NCBI GenBank assembly: GCA_017559305.1
Contig: JAFYSP010000006.1
Coordinates: 1-64,000 of the forward strand
Origin: Clostridia bacterium
GTDB taxonomy: Bacteria; Bacillota; Clostridia; Oscillospirales; Acutalibacteraceae
DNA: 64,000 bases
Direction: 5' to 3'
Part shown: one piece after another, positions 13,562 through 22,317 of the stretch
Layout of the letters: the number at the start of each line of letters is the position of its first letter
How positions within the stretch are numbered: position 1 is the stretch's first letter
The notes under the pieces: generated by a model
Database searches by the model: none
Told to the model about the DNA's origin: nothing
Seen by the model: only the letters and a program-made list of their open reading frames with translations
Program-made: the position numbers and the translations under genes

Positions 13562-13975
13562 ATGGTAGCAGCACCTGTAAAAAAATTAAAAACAAATAGA
13601 GGACTTATTAAGTACATTCTTTTGTCACTCATCACCTTTGGAATTTATCCATTGGTAGTAATGTCTGTTATTTCAACAGATATCAACCTTATCGCATCAA
13701 GATATGATGGCAAAAAGACAATGCATTTCTGCTTGTTGGCATTCATTTTCACAGGATTGACATTAGGTATCGCACCTATCGTTTGGTATCACAGAATTTC
13801 CAATCGTATCGGCGCAGAGCTTAAGAGACGCGGCATTGATTACAAATTCGGAGCAGGCGATTTCTGGCTTTGGAACACCATCGGAGCTATCATAGTTGTT
13901 GGACCGTTTATTTATATGCATAAATTGTTCAAAGCTATGAACCTTCTCTGCGAAAACTACAATATCAACGGCTAA
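13562..13975 (+). CDS. DUF4234-type small membrane protein
   Basis: 137 residues with about four hydrophobic helices. The N-terminal NRGLIKYILLSLITFGIYPLV block, the DINLIA..YDGKKT loop and the WYHRISNRIGAEL segment are those of DUF4234 proteins, often found with TM2 or zinc-ribbon partners. AGAGGAGA precedes the ATG. Function unknown; co-transcription with the TM2 gene is likely. Ends in a bidirectional terminator shared with the convergent phosphoribosyltransferase gene. Confidence 0.85.
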   Translation: MVAAPVKKLKTNRGLIKYILLSLITFGIYPLVVMSVISTDINLIASRYDGKKTMHFCLLAFIFTGLTLGIAPIVWYHRISNRIGAELKRRGIDYKFGAGDFWLWNTIGAIIVVGPFIYMHKLFKAMNLLCENYNING

Positions 13976-13985
13976 TCAAAACAAC

Positions 13986-14020
13986 AAAAAGGACAAAACC
14001 GAAAGGTTTTGTCCTTTTTT
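13986..14020. terminator. Bidirectional terminator, convergent genes
   Basis: AAAAAGGACAAAACC and GGTTTTGTCCTTTTTT around GAAA. It serves DUF4234 on the + strand and the phosphoribosyltransferase on the - strand. Confidence 0.9.
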
Positions 14021-14031
14021 ATTGGCGTTTT

Positions 14032-14673
14032 TTAGAATTTTGAATAGCCGTGGCAATTGATGAGAGCGTCGAGTTTTTTGCCTTCTTTACAAAGTGGGCA
14101 CTCGTGAGCGGGGACCGAGAAATAATCGGTAAGGTCGGACGGGTCGAATACCGAGTTGACCTCAAAACCTGCAAGTTCCTTTTTGGTTGAGAACATTGCC
14201 GCAATTCCTACCGTTTCGCCGCCGTAATATTTAATTGCTTCGACAGCCGCTTTTACAGTGCCACCCGATGCGACCGATACTGCAAGAATGAGCACGTGCT
14301 TACCCTTAATCATGGGCACGATGTTGTCACGGAACAAAAGTTGAGAGCCGCTTGTTTCGGGGGTCACGACGTAAATTGTCTGGTGAGCGTTTATGTTTCT
14401 GAAATCGTTTTTCACAAGTGTATCTGCAAGACAGGTGCCGACTACTTCGGTGCCGTCAAGACACAAAATGGCATCAACTATAGTTGAGGAGTATTTATAT
14501 CCGTCACAAAGTTTTTCTGCTACTGCCTTTGCTTCGGACAAACGTGATTTCTGAGCCGCAACGTCGATATAGTAATTTGAATGCGACTGATTTGAAGCAA
14601 AATGTCCCTTAGCAACGCGAAGATAAAGATTGTTGTGTTTTGTTTTTATCTTGAGTATTTCTTTGGTTGGCAT
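14032..14673 (-). CDS. Orotate-phosphoribosyltransferase-like protein with altered PRPP loop
   Basis: 213 residues. The fold order is of a type I phosphoribosyltransferase: N-terminal hood, NQSHSNYYIDV near 28-38, CLDGTEVVGTCLAD at 71-84 and the PRPP-loop region VLILAVSVASGGTV (127-140). In active enzymes that loop reads VDD(V/T)xTTGGT; here the two acidic residues are Ala-Val while GGT remains. A CPLC pair (192-195) lies near the C-terminus. It may have weak or changed activity, or bind nucleotides as a sensor (inference). AGGAGGGATTTT precedes the ATG at 14673. Divergent from the SulP gene. Confidence 0.75.
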   Translation of the reverse strand: MPTKEILKIKTKHNNLYLRVAKGHFASNQSHSNYYIDVAAQKSRLSEAKAVAEKLCDGYKYSSTIVDAILCLDGTEVVGTCLADTLVKNDFRNINAHQTIYVVTPETSGSQLLFRDNIVPMIKGKHVLILAVSVASGGTVKAAVEAIKYYGGETVGIAAMFSTKKELAGFEVNSVFDPSDLTDYFSVPAHECPLCKEGKKLDALINCHGYSKF

Positions 14674-14703
14674 AAAATCCCTCCTGAATTTTTCTATACT
14701 ATT

Positions 14704-14778
14704 ATTTTAACCCAAATCGGTATTTTTTACAAGTATTTTATTTTGGCTATTGAATATGCGGTTTTGTGGTGTTATAAT
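14704..14778. promoter_or_regulatory. Divergent promoters for the PRT-like and SulP genes
   Basis: Minus strand: TTGTAA (complement of 14727-14732), 17-nt spacer and TAAAAT (complement of 14704-14709). Plus strand: TTGAAT (14750-14755), 17-nt spacer and TATAAT (14773-14778). The two promoters are back to back and do not overlap. Confidence 0.8.
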
Positions 14779-14812
14779 GGTGCGGTTGACTATGGGATAA
14801 AGAGGGATTTCA

Positions 14813-16087
14813 TTGAATAATTTTTACTTAAAACCCAAGCTTTTTGATAGCTTGAAGGGTTACAAAAAAGACCAGTTTGTAAAGGATATCGTTGCGGGCA
14901 TAATAGTCGCTATTATCGCTTTGCCGCTGTCGATTGCATTGGCACTTGCGTCGGGCGTTGAGCCTGCTTGCGGTATATATACGGCCATTGCGGCAGGATT
15001 TTTCGTTTCGCTTTTCGGCGGAAGCAGAGTGCAGATAGCAGGACCTACCGCCGCTTTCGCAACCGTAGTTGCAGGAATAGTTGCAACAAAGGGTATGGGC
15101 GGACTTTTCGTCGCAACCGTTATGGCAGGTGTGATGTTGATACTAATGGGTGTGTTGAAACTCGGCACACTTATCAAGTACATACCCAAAACAATCACCG
15201 TTGGTTTTACTTCGGGCATTGCCGTCACAATCTTTTTGGGACAGATAAAGGACTTTTTAGGCATAACTTACGGTGCGGGTGTCAAGCCGATTGAAATGGT
15301 TGAAAAAATCGAGGCAAACATCGAGTTTTTCGCCACGTTTACCTGGCAATCGTTACTTATAGGTGCGATAAGTCTTGCAATACTTATCTTCTATCCGAAA
15401 CTTGAAAAGAAGGTGCCGCCCTCACTTATTGCGGTCGTAGTCGGTGCTTTGCTTGTGGGACTGATTCCCGTTTTCAGTTCCGGCGTTTTCACAATCGGTG
15501 AACTTTACACAATTCCAAAAGGTTTACCCAAGGTTGATTTTTCAGCAATAGACTTTTCGCTTTCCAATATGTTGGCATTACTTCCCGATGCCGTTACAAT
15601 CGCCGTACTTGCCGCCATTGAGTCACTGCTTTCTTGCGTGGTTGCAGACGGAATGATTGACGATAAGCACAATTCCAATGCCGAACTCGTCGCTCAAGGA
15701 GTTGCAAATATCGGCTCTGTACTTTTCGGCGGAATCCCTGCAACAGGCGCAATTGCCCGAACAGCCGCAAATATTAAAAACGGCGGCAGAAGCGGCATAG
15801 CAGGTATTACCCATGCGGTAGTTCTGCTTTTGGTTCTTTTGGTGCTTATGCCTTATGCGGCGCTGATTCCAATGCCTACAATAGCGGCAATCCTTTTCAT
15901 AGTCGCATACAACATGAGCGAGTGGAGAAAATTCCTTGAGATAGTAAAAACTGCTCATTGGACAGATATTCTTGTCTTGGTGCTCACTTTCCTGCTTACG
16001 GTTATTTTTGACCTCGTTGTAGCGATAGCGGTGGGACTTGCTGTTACGGTCGTATTTAATTTGATAAAAAGAATAGTAAAGAAATAA
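14813..16087 (+). CDS. SulP-family anion transporter without STAS domain
   Basis: 424 residues, about 12-14 hydrophobic helices. DIVAGIIVAIIALPLSIALALASGVEPACGIY is the SulP signature and GPTAAFATVVAG is the second conserved block. These proteins move sulfate, bicarbonate or related anions by proton or sodium coupling. The chain stops at NLIKRIVKK directly after the last helix, so the usual cytoplasmic STAS domain is absent. TTG at 14813 is the likely start (AGAGGGA 6 nt upstream). The cargo is not readable. Single-gene unit with its own promoter and terminator. Confidence 0.9.
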   Translation: MNNFYLKPKLFDSLKGYKKDQFVKDIVAGIIVAIIALPLSIALALASGVEPACGIYTAIAAGFFVSLFGGSRVQIAGPTAAFATVVAGIVATKGMGGLFVATVMAGVMLILMGVLKLGTLIKYIPKTITVGFTSGIAVTIFLGQIKDFLGITYGAGVKPIEMVEKIEANIEFFATFTWQSLLIGAISLAILIFYPKLEKKVPPSLIAVVVGALLVGLIPVFSSGVFTIGELYTIPKGLPKVDFSAIDFSLSNMLALLPDAVTIAVLAAIESLLSCVVADGMIDDKHNSNAELVAQGVANIGSVLFGGIPATGAIARTAANIKNGGRSGIAGITHAVVLLLVLLVLMPYAALIPMPTIAAILFIVAYNMSEWRKFLEIVKTAHWTDILVLVLTFLLTVIFDLVVAIAVGLAVTVVFNLIKRIVKK

Positions 16088-16089
16088 TC

Positions 16090-16117
16090 AAAAGCGCCCA
16101 TTATGATGGGCGCTTTT
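16090..16117 (+). terminator. Terminator after the SulP gene
   Basis: AAAAGCGCCCA and TGGGCGCTTTT around TTATGA. Confidence 0.88.
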
Positions 16118-16188
16118 CGCTTATCGACCTTGACAAACTGTGCCAAAAATAGTATGATTTTCATAGAATGTAGAAAGGAGTGACCTAT

Positions 16189-17073
16189 ATGAAACCTATT
16201 CAGAATTTGCACACACATTCAACCTATTGCGACGGAAAAGATGCGCCTGAACAAATGATATTGGCAGCCATCGAAAAGGGCTTTAAGTCAATAGGATTTT
16301 CGGGACATTCGTATACCTATTTTGATGCCGTTTCTTCTATGTCCCCTGAGGGCACCGAGCAGTACAAAAAGGAGATAAGGTCACTTGCCGAAAAATACAA
16401 GGATAAAATCAAGGTCTTTTTGGGAATTGAGTATGACTATTTTTCCGAACTCGACACCTCTGACTATGATTATGTTATCGGCTCGGTACACTGCTTAAAA
16501 TTCGGCGAAAATTATTATGGTGTCGACTCATCAAAAGAGACAACCTCAAAAATAATTGCTGAGTATTTCGGAGGTGACGGTCTTGCTTTTGCAAAAGAGT
16601 ATTATAGATTACTTGCCGACCTTCCTAACAGAGTAAATGCCGATATTATAGGACATATCGACCTTATAACAAAGTTTCACGGAAGAATCGCCTTCTTTGA
16701 TGAAGATTCTAAAGAATATCTCAACGTCGTAGCAGAGTGCTTGGAAAAACTCAAAGGAAAAATCGAGTTTTTCGAGGTCAATACGGGTGCCATCGGCAGA
16801 GGATACCGCTCAACTCCATATCCCAACCCCGCAGTTGTGAAACTTCTCAAGGAGTATGGTTTCAAGGCGGTTATCAATTCGGATTGTCACAATAAGGATA
16901 AACTCGACGTCGGATATGACTTGGCAATAAAATTGCTTGCCGAAAATGGATTTGATGAATATTATATCTTGACCGAAAATGGCTTTTCTTCGGTTAAGAT
17001 TACAAACAAAATGTATGGCAAAAAGTTTACCGACCTTTTCAAAATCAAAAAGAAGAAAAAGAAAAGAAGATAA
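16189..17073 (+). CDS. PHP-domain phosphoesterase (histidinol-phosphatase-like)
   Basis: 294 residues from ATG 16189; the GTG at 16180 lies inside the AGAAAGGAG ribosome site and is rejected. PHP metal motifs: NLHTHSTYCDG (6-16), GFSGHSY, EYDYF (Glu of IEYD), GSVHCLKF, IGHIDLI and INSDCHN. They match HisK-type histidinol phosphatases and related PHP phosphoesterases. There are no his genes nearby, so histidinol phosphate is only one candidate. The C-terminus is a run of Lys/Arg. A phosphatase-like gene follows after 3 nt. A second PHP gene lies at 48939. Confidence 0.88.
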   Translation: MKPIQNLHTHSTYCDGKDAPEQMILAAIEKGFKSIGFSGHSYTYFDAVSSMSPEGTEQYKKEIRSLAEKYKDKIKVFLGIEYDYFSELDTSDYDYVIGSVHCLKFGENYYGVDSSKETTSKIIAEYFGGDGLAFAKEYYRLLADLPNRVNADIIGHIDLITKFHGRIAFFDEDSKEYLNVVAECLEKLKGKIEFFEVNTGAIGRGYRSTPYPNPAVVKLLKEYGFKAVINSDCHNKDKLDVGYDLAIKLLAENGFDEYYILTENGFSSVKITNKMYGKKFTDLFKIKKKKKKRR

Positions 17074-17076
17074 AAT

Positions 17077-17799
17077 ATGTTTTTATACTATTTCCGTCAC
17101 GGCGACCCTATTTACAATCCCGATAGTTTGACCGAATTTGGTCACGAACAGGCAAAAGCCCTTGTCAAAAGAACAAGTTATAAAGGGCTTGATAAGATTT
17201 TCAGTTCTCCTTCCATTCGTGCCCAGATGACTGCAGAGCCGACCTGTAATGAATTGGCGATTGAAAAGACCATCGCGGATTGGGCAAACGAAGGTACTGC
17301 ATGGAAAGAGTTTTCTGTCATAGATTCGCAGGGCCATGGGTGCTGGATCTGGCAAAGCAAATCCCACAGAGAAATGCTTAACCACCCCGAAGTCAGAAAA
17401 TTAGATGCTAAATGGTACGAGCATCCATTTTTTGAGGAATATCGGAAGAAATTTGAAAATGGCACAAAAAGAATTGACAGCGCCGTTGATAACTTTATGT
17501 TGGAACTCGGCTTTGAGCATGACAGAGAAAATGGTTGCTATAAAGTTGTCCGCCCGAACGGTGAGCGTATCGGATTGTTCGCACATGAGGGCGCAGGCAA
17601 ACTCATTATGAGCAGTTTGCTTGATATTCCATATCCCTTGGTGTCAACCCGACTTGAGTTCGGTCACAGTTCGATGACGGTTATTTGGTTCGATGAAACC
17701 AAGGACAAAATTTACCCCAGAGTTCTTCAATGGTCTAACGATTCGCACCTTTTTTCAAGCGGAGTTTCAACAAAATATTGGAACGTCCTTGATATATAA
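17077..17799 (+). CDS. Histidine phosphatase superfamily protein (phosphoglycerate-mutase fold)
   Basis: 240 residues. YYFRHGDP (4-11) is the RHG catalytic motif with His8. SSPSIRAQMTAEP is the second motif Arg block, and FAHEGAG plus FGHSSMTVIWF give the distal histidines. The insert with a WxxxGxxWKEF-like stretch is longer than in plain PGM. Substrate unknown; such proteins remove phosphate from small molecules. It follows the PHP gene by 3 nt, so they share a transcript that ends at the GCCGCC terminator. Confidence 0.88.
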   Translation: MFLYYFRHGDPIYNPDSLTEFGHEQAKALVKRTSYKGLDKIFSSPSIRAQMTAEPTCNELAIEKTIADWANEGTAWKEFSVIDSQGHGCWIWQSKSHREMLNHPEVRKLDAKWYEHPFFEEYRKKFENGTKRIDSAVDNFMLELGFEHDRENGCYKVVRPNGERIGLFAHEGAGKLIMSSLLDIPYPLVSTRLEFGHSSMTVIWFDETKDKIYPRVLQWSNDSHLFSSGVSTKYWNVLDI

Positions 17800-17813
17800 A
17801 CTTAATATATTTT

Positions 17814-17843
17814 GCCGCCTTTGTAAAAAGGCGGCGTTTTTTG
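17814..17843 (+). terminator. Terminator before the EPS locus
   Basis: GCCGCCTTT and AAAGGCGGC around GTAA, then GTTTTTT. Confidence 0.9.
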
Positions 17844-17928
17844 TTGCATAAAAACATAAATTGTTAAAAAATGGATTAAAATAGCGACAATATATACAAA
17901 ATTATCCCACAAATCCGCTCTTTTTGGG

Positions 17929-18076
17929 TTGAATTCTAATTTGCTTTGTGATACACTAATACTGTATATGTGGGTCTTTGTGCTGTTTTTTATTCGGATA
18001 GAAAAAACACATTAAAAACGAGCCTTATAACATCGAAAGTATCCACGAATTTTAACTGTAGGATAGGAGAGTTTTA
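17929..18076 (+). promoter_or_regulatory. EPS-locus promoter and 5' leader
   Basis: TTGAAT (17929-17934), 17-nt spacer and TACACT (17952-17957) form the only clear promoter before the 19-kb polysaccharide locus. The leader of about 110 nt includes TGTTTTTT and AGAAAAAACA as the arms of a hairpin (about 17973-18010) with loop ATTCGGAT, and ends in AGGATAGGAGAG. The hairpin could be a weak attenuator or simply leader structure (inference). The 277-bp gap otherwise holds only the upstream terminator. Confidence 0.6.
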
Positions 18077-18772
18077 ATGTACTCAAAATACCTAAAAAGA
18101 ATCCTGGATTTTACCCTGGCGCTGATAGCGTTAATAGTGCTTTCACCATTGTTGGTGGTCTTTCTTTTGATTGGCGCGATAGTCATGAAAGGAAGGCCTG
18201 TGTTCCGTCAGCAGCGTCCCGGAATCAAGGACGAAAATGGAAATGAAAAGATTTTCTATTTATTGAAGTTCCGTTCAATGACTAACGAAAAGGATAAATC
18301 AGGTGATTATTTGCCCGATGGAGAAAGACTCACTTCCTACGGCAAATTTATCCGTGAAACCTCAATAGATGAACTTCCGTCTCTCATCAATATCATCAAG
18401 GGAGAACTTTCAATTGTAGGCCCTCGTCCACAGCTCGTAAAGGATATGGTCTTTATGACCCCTGAGCAGAGAAGAAGACATAATGTTCGTCCCGGTCTTA
18501 CCGGTCTTGCTCAAGTAAACGGTAGAAACAATATTACTTGGGAAGAAAAACTTGAATGGGATATTAAATACATAGATTCAGGAATCACGTTCTTAGGTGA
18601 TGTAAAAATAATACTTAAAACAATCGGCAAGGTGTTAAAACGATCCGACATTGTAAATGATACTCCAACGCCAAGCGCTGACTTTGGCGATTGGTTGCTT
18701 GAAACCGGAAAGATAAACCAAGATGAATACAATTCGGGACAGCAAGAAGCGAAAGAACTTTTAGGAGTGTAA
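18077..18772 (+). CDS. Initiating sugar-phosphate transferase (polyprenyl-P, PglC/EpsL-like)
   Basis: 231 residues. One N-terminal membrane helix (about 11-33) then the monotopic phosphoglycosyltransferase core: PVFRQQRPG, FYLLKFRSMT, SIDELPSLINIIKGELSIVGPRPQ and RPGLTGLAQVNGRN. This enzyme loads the first sugar-1-phosphate from a UDP-sugar onto undecaprenyl phosphate. It lacks the four-helix WbaP N-terminus, so it is of the short PglC type. The C-terminal 30 residues (DTPTPSADFGDWLLETG) are an extension. As first gene of the locus it fits priming of the repeat unit. Confidence 0.93.
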   Translation: MYSKYLKRILDFTLALIALIVLSPLLVVFLLIGAIVMKGRPVFRQQRPGIKDENGNEKIFYLLKFRSMTNEKDKSGDYLPDGERLTSYGKFIRETSIDELPSLINIIKGELSIVGPRPQLVKDMVFMTPEQRRRHNVRPGLTGLAQVNGRNNITWEEKLEWDIKYIDSGITFLGDVKIILKTIGKVLKRSDIVNDTPTPSADFGDWLLETGKINQDEYNSGQQEAKELLGV

Positions 18773-18775
18773 AAA

Positions 18776-19222
18776 ATGAAAAAGTCTCTGTGGCAAAAGA
18801 TAAAGGCTTTTATAAGAAAATGGATGAGCGCAAAGGTTATTCCAAATATGGTTATTAATAGTTGGCGAGTGTTTTTTTATCGCCTTTGCGGATATAACAT
18901 CGGTAAGAATGTTTTTATCGGCATGAGATGTTATCTCGATGATTTGGAGCCTTCAATGTTTACGGCAGAAGACAACGTCGTAATCTCTTATGGAGTGTTT
19001 TTTGCTTGTCACGGAAGAAACCAGCGCCACACTCCTATCACCATAAAAAATGGTGCGTATATTGGAATGAGGGCTACGGTGATTTCAGGTAAGAACGGAA
19101 TCACAATTGGCGAAAATGCAATCATTGGTGCGGCATCACTTGTTAATAAAGACGTTCCTGCAGGTGTCACAGCGGTAGGAGTACCTTGCAGAATTATAAA
19201 AAATGCTCAAGAGGGAAATTGA
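18776..19222 (+). CDS. Left-handed beta-helix acetyltransferase
   Basis: 148 residues. After a short basic start come hexapeptide turns: IGKNVFIGMRCYL, ITIKNGAYIGMRATVISGKNGITIGENAIIGAASLVNKDVPAGVTAVGVPCRII. The last block is the common C-terminus of trimeric O- or N-acetyltransferases. It probably acetylates a sugar of the repeat unit. Its TGA overlaps the next ATG by one base, so translation is coupled. Shorter than the other two acetyltransferases of the locus. Confidence 0.85.
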   Translation: MKKSLWQKIKAFIRKWMSAKVIPNMVINSWRVFFYRLCGYNIGKNVFIGMRCYLDDLEPSMFTAEDNVVISYGVFFACHGRNQRHTPITIKNGAYIGMRATVISGKNGITIGENAIIGAASLVNKDVPAGVTAVGVPCRIIKNAQEGN

Positions 19223-19980
19223 TGAAAGATTTAGTATCCATCATAATGCCGTCTTATAACACGGCGGGATTTATTGCCGATTCGATAAAATCAGTACTCG
19301 CTCAGACATACGACAACTTTGAACTCATTATTGTTGATGACTGTTCAACCGACAATACCGATGAGGTCGTATCCTTTTTTGAGGATCCGAGAATCCGTTA
19401 TTTCAAGAACGAGAAAAACAGCGGCGCTGCTGTTTCGAGAAACCGAGCGTTAAGAGAGGCAAAAGGAAAATGGATTGCTTTTTTGGATAGCGATGACATT
19501 TGGGCGCCTCAAAAACTCGAAAAACAAATTGCCTTTATGGAAAATGGTGGATACGGTTTTTCGTATACAAACTATGTTGAAATTTCCGAAAACGGCGAAC
19601 AACTCGGTATTTTGGTGACGGGTCCTAAAAAAATCATCAAAGCGGGTATGTTCAATTACTGTTGGCCAGGCTGCCTTACGGTTATGTATGACGCCGAAAA
19701 GGTAGGTCTTGTGCAGATAGCAGATATCAAGAAAAACAACGACTATGCAATGTGGCTCAAAGTGGCAAGAAAGCAGGATTGCTATCTGTTAGATGAAAAT
19801 CTCGCTTCATACAGAAAGCGCAGCGGCTCAATCAGTCGCCACGGATATCTGTCACTCATCAAATGGCATTATAAACTCTATAAAGAAGCAGAGGAAATGT
19901 GCGTGGTCGTTTCTTTGTTTAACACAGCAAGAAATCTTTTGTTTGGGGTTATTAAAAAGTTCAGGTATGTAAAAAAATAG
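19222..19980 (+). CDS. Family 2 glycosyltransferase
   Basis: 252 residues from ATG 19222 in a TGATG overlap with the preceding stop. GT-A fold: VSIIMPSYNTAGFIADSIKSV, IIVDDCSTDNT with the nucleotide-binding aspartates, NSGAAVSRNRALREAKGKWIAFLDSDD with the DxD. No membrane helix, so it acts at the inner face of the membrane on the lipid-linked sugar. Sugar specificity is not readable. AGAGGGAAAT serves as ribosome site. Confidence 0.93.
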   Translation: MKDLVSIIMPSYNTAGFIADSIKSVLAQTYDNFELIIVDDCSTDNTDEVVSFFEDPRIRYFKNEKNSGAAVSRNRALREAKGKWIAFLDSDDIWAPQKLEKQIAFMENGGYGFSYTNYVEISENGEQLGILVTGPKKIIKAGMFNYCWPGCLTVMYDAEKVGLVQIADIKKNNDYAMWLKVARKQDCYLLDENLASYRKRSGSISRHGYLSLIKWHYKLYKEAEEMCVVVSLFNTARNLLFGVIKKFRYVKK

Positions 19981-19999
19981 TCAGAAAGGATATTGAGGC

Positions 20000-20698
20000 A
20001 TGGCAATTGGAACAGGCGGTTTTATTATAAGCAATTTTGCTGAAATCATATTCAGCATACCGAAAACCTTATGGTTCAACTTTAAGGTTTTGCCCATCAA
20101 AAAAGCAATTAAATTACCTTGCGTCGTATCGTATCATATAAAAATAAAGGGTGTCAATAAGAAAAATTTCATATTTCTGCAAGAGAACCCTGCGTCTTTT
20201 TCTGTAAGAATTGGATTTGGAAGTTCTTTGGGCGCTCGAAGACAAAGTAAGAAAGGGTTAGTGTCAATCGAGAATGGCGGAAAGATTGTACTTTGCGGAA
20301 AGACTGGTTTTTCACAAGGTGTTATACTTGCAACTAACGGTGCCGAAATAAAATTCGGCGAAAACTTCAGATGCAACTATTCATCAACGATTGATGCAAC
20401 TAATGACAATATAACTTTTGGCGAAAACGTTGTGATTGGTTGGAACGTAACGGTTCGCAACGGCGATGGTCATAAGATAATTGAAAACGGTGCTCAAAAG
20501 CCAACAAGCGCACCGATAAAGATAGGAAACCACGTTTGGCTTTGTGCCGAAAGTACGGTGCTTAAAGGTGTTAACCTCGGAGATGATTCGGTTTTGGGTT
20601 ACGGAGCATTGCTAACAAAAGCAAACGGCGAGAAAAACACATTGTTTGCAGGATTTCCTGCAAAACCAATAAAAACTGATATTAACTGGCAAGAGTAA
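20000..20698 (+). CDS. Hexapeptide-repeat acetyltransferase
   Basis: 232 residues. A first half of about 90 residues with FKVLPIKKAIKLPCVVSYHIKI is followed by a left-handed beta helix (LSIENGGKIVLCGKTGFSQG... to APIKIGNHVWLCAESTVLKGVNLGDDSVLGYGALLTK). The GNHVWL and GDDSVLGYGALL motifs match sugar O-acetyltransferases of capsule loci. Likely acetylates a capsule sugar. The start follows AGAAAGGATATTGAGG. Confidence 0.85.
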   Translation: MAIGTGGFIISNFAEIIFSIPKTLWFNFKVLPIKKAIKLPCVVSYHIKIKGVNKKNFIFLQENPASFSVRIGFGSSLGARRQSKKGLVSIENGGKIVLCGKTGFSQGVILATNGAEIKFGENFRCNYSSTIDATNDNITFGENVVIGWNVTVRNGDGHKIIENGAQKPTSAPIKIGNHVWLCAESTVLKGVNLGDDSVLGYGALLTKANGEKNTLFAGFPAKPIKTDINWQE

Positions 20699-20723
20699 AT
20701 CAAGTAACAAAGGACGGTTAGGG

Positions 20724-21767
20724 ATGAGTACTAAAAAAGTTTGCATCTGCGGACATTTCGGCTTCGGAGAAACCTTGCTTAACGGGCAAACGATAAAAAC
20801 CAAAATTGTTACAGAGCAGTTAGAGCAAATATACGGTGTGGAACAGGTTTCAAAACTCGACACAAAGGGTGGAGTCAGCAACCTTGTTCGCCTCCCTTTT
20901 TCTCTTCCGAGAGCGCTCAAAAATAATGATAACGTAGTTATTTTCCCTGCGCAAAACGGATTGCAGGTTATTGCACCTTTGCTTACGTTATTCAATAAGA
21001 TTTATAAAAGAAAACTTCATTACGTTGTAATAGGCGGTTGGCTTTCTGAATTGCTTTCCAACAAAAAATTCCTTACGAAACAACTCAAAAAGTTCGACGG
21101 AATTTACGTAGAAACAAGCACAATGAAAAAACAACTCAAAGATATGGGCTTTAAGAATATTTACGTAATGCCCAATTGCAAGCCGTTGGATGTTTTGTCG
21201 GAGGACGAACTGGTTTATCCAAGCGCCGAGCCATATAAACTCTGCACTTTTTCAAGAGTTATGAAGGAAAAGGGTATTGAGGATGCTATTGAAGCGGTAA
21301 AACACATAAACGAAAAATTCGGCAGAGAGGTTTTCACACTCGACATTTACGGGCAGGTAGAAGATTCTCAACTTGATTGGTTTGAGCGTCTTTGCGCAAA
21401 CAGTCCGAAATATGTAACCTACGGTGGAGCGGTAGATTTCGATAAGAGCGTAGAGGTGCTTAAAGATTATTTTGCACTTCTTTTCCCGACAAGATTTTTT
21501 ACAGAAGGAATACCCGGAACTATCATTGATACATACGCAGCGGGAGTACCTGTAATATCTTCAAAATGGGAAAGCTTTGCCGATATGGTTAAAGATGGGA
21601 AAACAGGAATCGGATATAAATTTGGAAAACCCAAACGTCTTGCAGAAATACTTGAAAGAGTTTGCACATCTCCGGAAGAAATTCTGAATATGAAAAAGGA
21701 ATGTATCGAGACGGCAAAACAGTATTTGCCTGAAAACGCAGTTGACGTATTGGCAAAAAGACTTTAA
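20724..21767 (+). CDS. Family 4-type glycosyltransferase
   Basis: 347 residues. GT-B fold: N-terminal [21 protein letters not shown] binds the acceptor side, the C-terminal half has [20 protein letters not shown] and [30 protein letters not shown] with the E(x7)E type donor site. Adds one sugar of the repeat unit. It starts 25 nt after the acetyltransferase with AAGGACGGTTAGGG as ribosome region. Confidence 0.88.
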   Translation: MSTKKVCICGHFGFGETLLNGQTIKTKIVTEQLEQIYGVEQVSKLDTKGGVSNLVRLPFSLPRALKNNDNVVIFPAQNGLQVIAPLLTLFNKIYKRKLHYVVIGGWLSELLSNKKFLTKQLKKFDGIYVETSTMKKQLKDMGFKNIYVMPNCKPLDVLSEDELVYPSAEPYKLCTFSRVMKEKGIEDAIEAVKHINEKFGREVFTLDIYGQVEDSQLDWFERLCANSPKYVTYGGAVDFDKSVEVLKDYFALLFPTRFFTEGIPGTIIDTYAAGVPVISSKWESFADMVKDGKTGIGYKFGKPKRLAEILERVCTSPEEILNMKKECIETAKQYLPENAVDVLAKRL

Positions 21768-21780
21768 AAGGAGCGGCGCT

Positions 21781-22317
21781 ATGTGGACAACGGAGAAGAA
21801 ACTTGCATTTATTCTTTATAAAATGACTTCGGCTTGGCTCCCGGTTTCAACAAGGATGCCCTTCGCCAGCAAATTGCGTACATATTGGACAAGAAAAATA
21901 ATTGCCAAATGTGGTAAAAACGTCAATATAGAAACCAATGCTTATTTTACTCCTGAACTTGAAATTGGAGATAATTCGGGAGTGGGTGTCAACTGTGATA
22001 TGTGTGGTCCTGTAAAAATCGGAAACGACGTTATGATGGGCCCTGAAGTAGTAGTATATACCTTTCTTCATAATTATGAAAAAACCGATATTCCAATGCG
22101 CCTTCAAGGCGTTGAGAAGCCACGTCCTGTGACAATAGGTGATGACGTGTGGATTGGCAGAAGGGTAATTATTATGCCAGGTGTCAAGATAGGAAACGGA
22201 GCGATAATCGGCGCAGGAGCGGTTGTTACAAAGGACGTGCCCGACTATGCAATTGTAGGCGGGGTACCTGCTAAAGTGATAAAATACCGTAAGCAGCAGG
22301 CGGAGGATGAAATTTGA
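21781..22317 (+). CDS. Maltose/galactoside-type O-acetyltransferase
   Basis: 178 residues from ATG 21781 after AAAAGGAG; an upstream frame would overlap the previous gene. LbH repeats: [44 protein letters not shown], then [50 protein letters not shown], which is the textbook WbbJ/LacA ending. Third acetyltransferase of the locus. The stop overlaps the TTG start of the next gene. Confidence 0.9.
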   Translation: MWTTEKKLAFILYKMTSAWLPVSTRMPFASKLRTYWTRKIIAKCGKNVNIETNAYFTPELEIGDNSGVGVNCDMCGPVKIGNDVMMGPEVVVYTFLHNYEKTDIPMRLQGVEKPRPVTIGDDVWIGRRVIIMPGVKIGNGAIIGAGAVVTKDVPDYAIVGGVPAKVIKYRKQQAEDEI

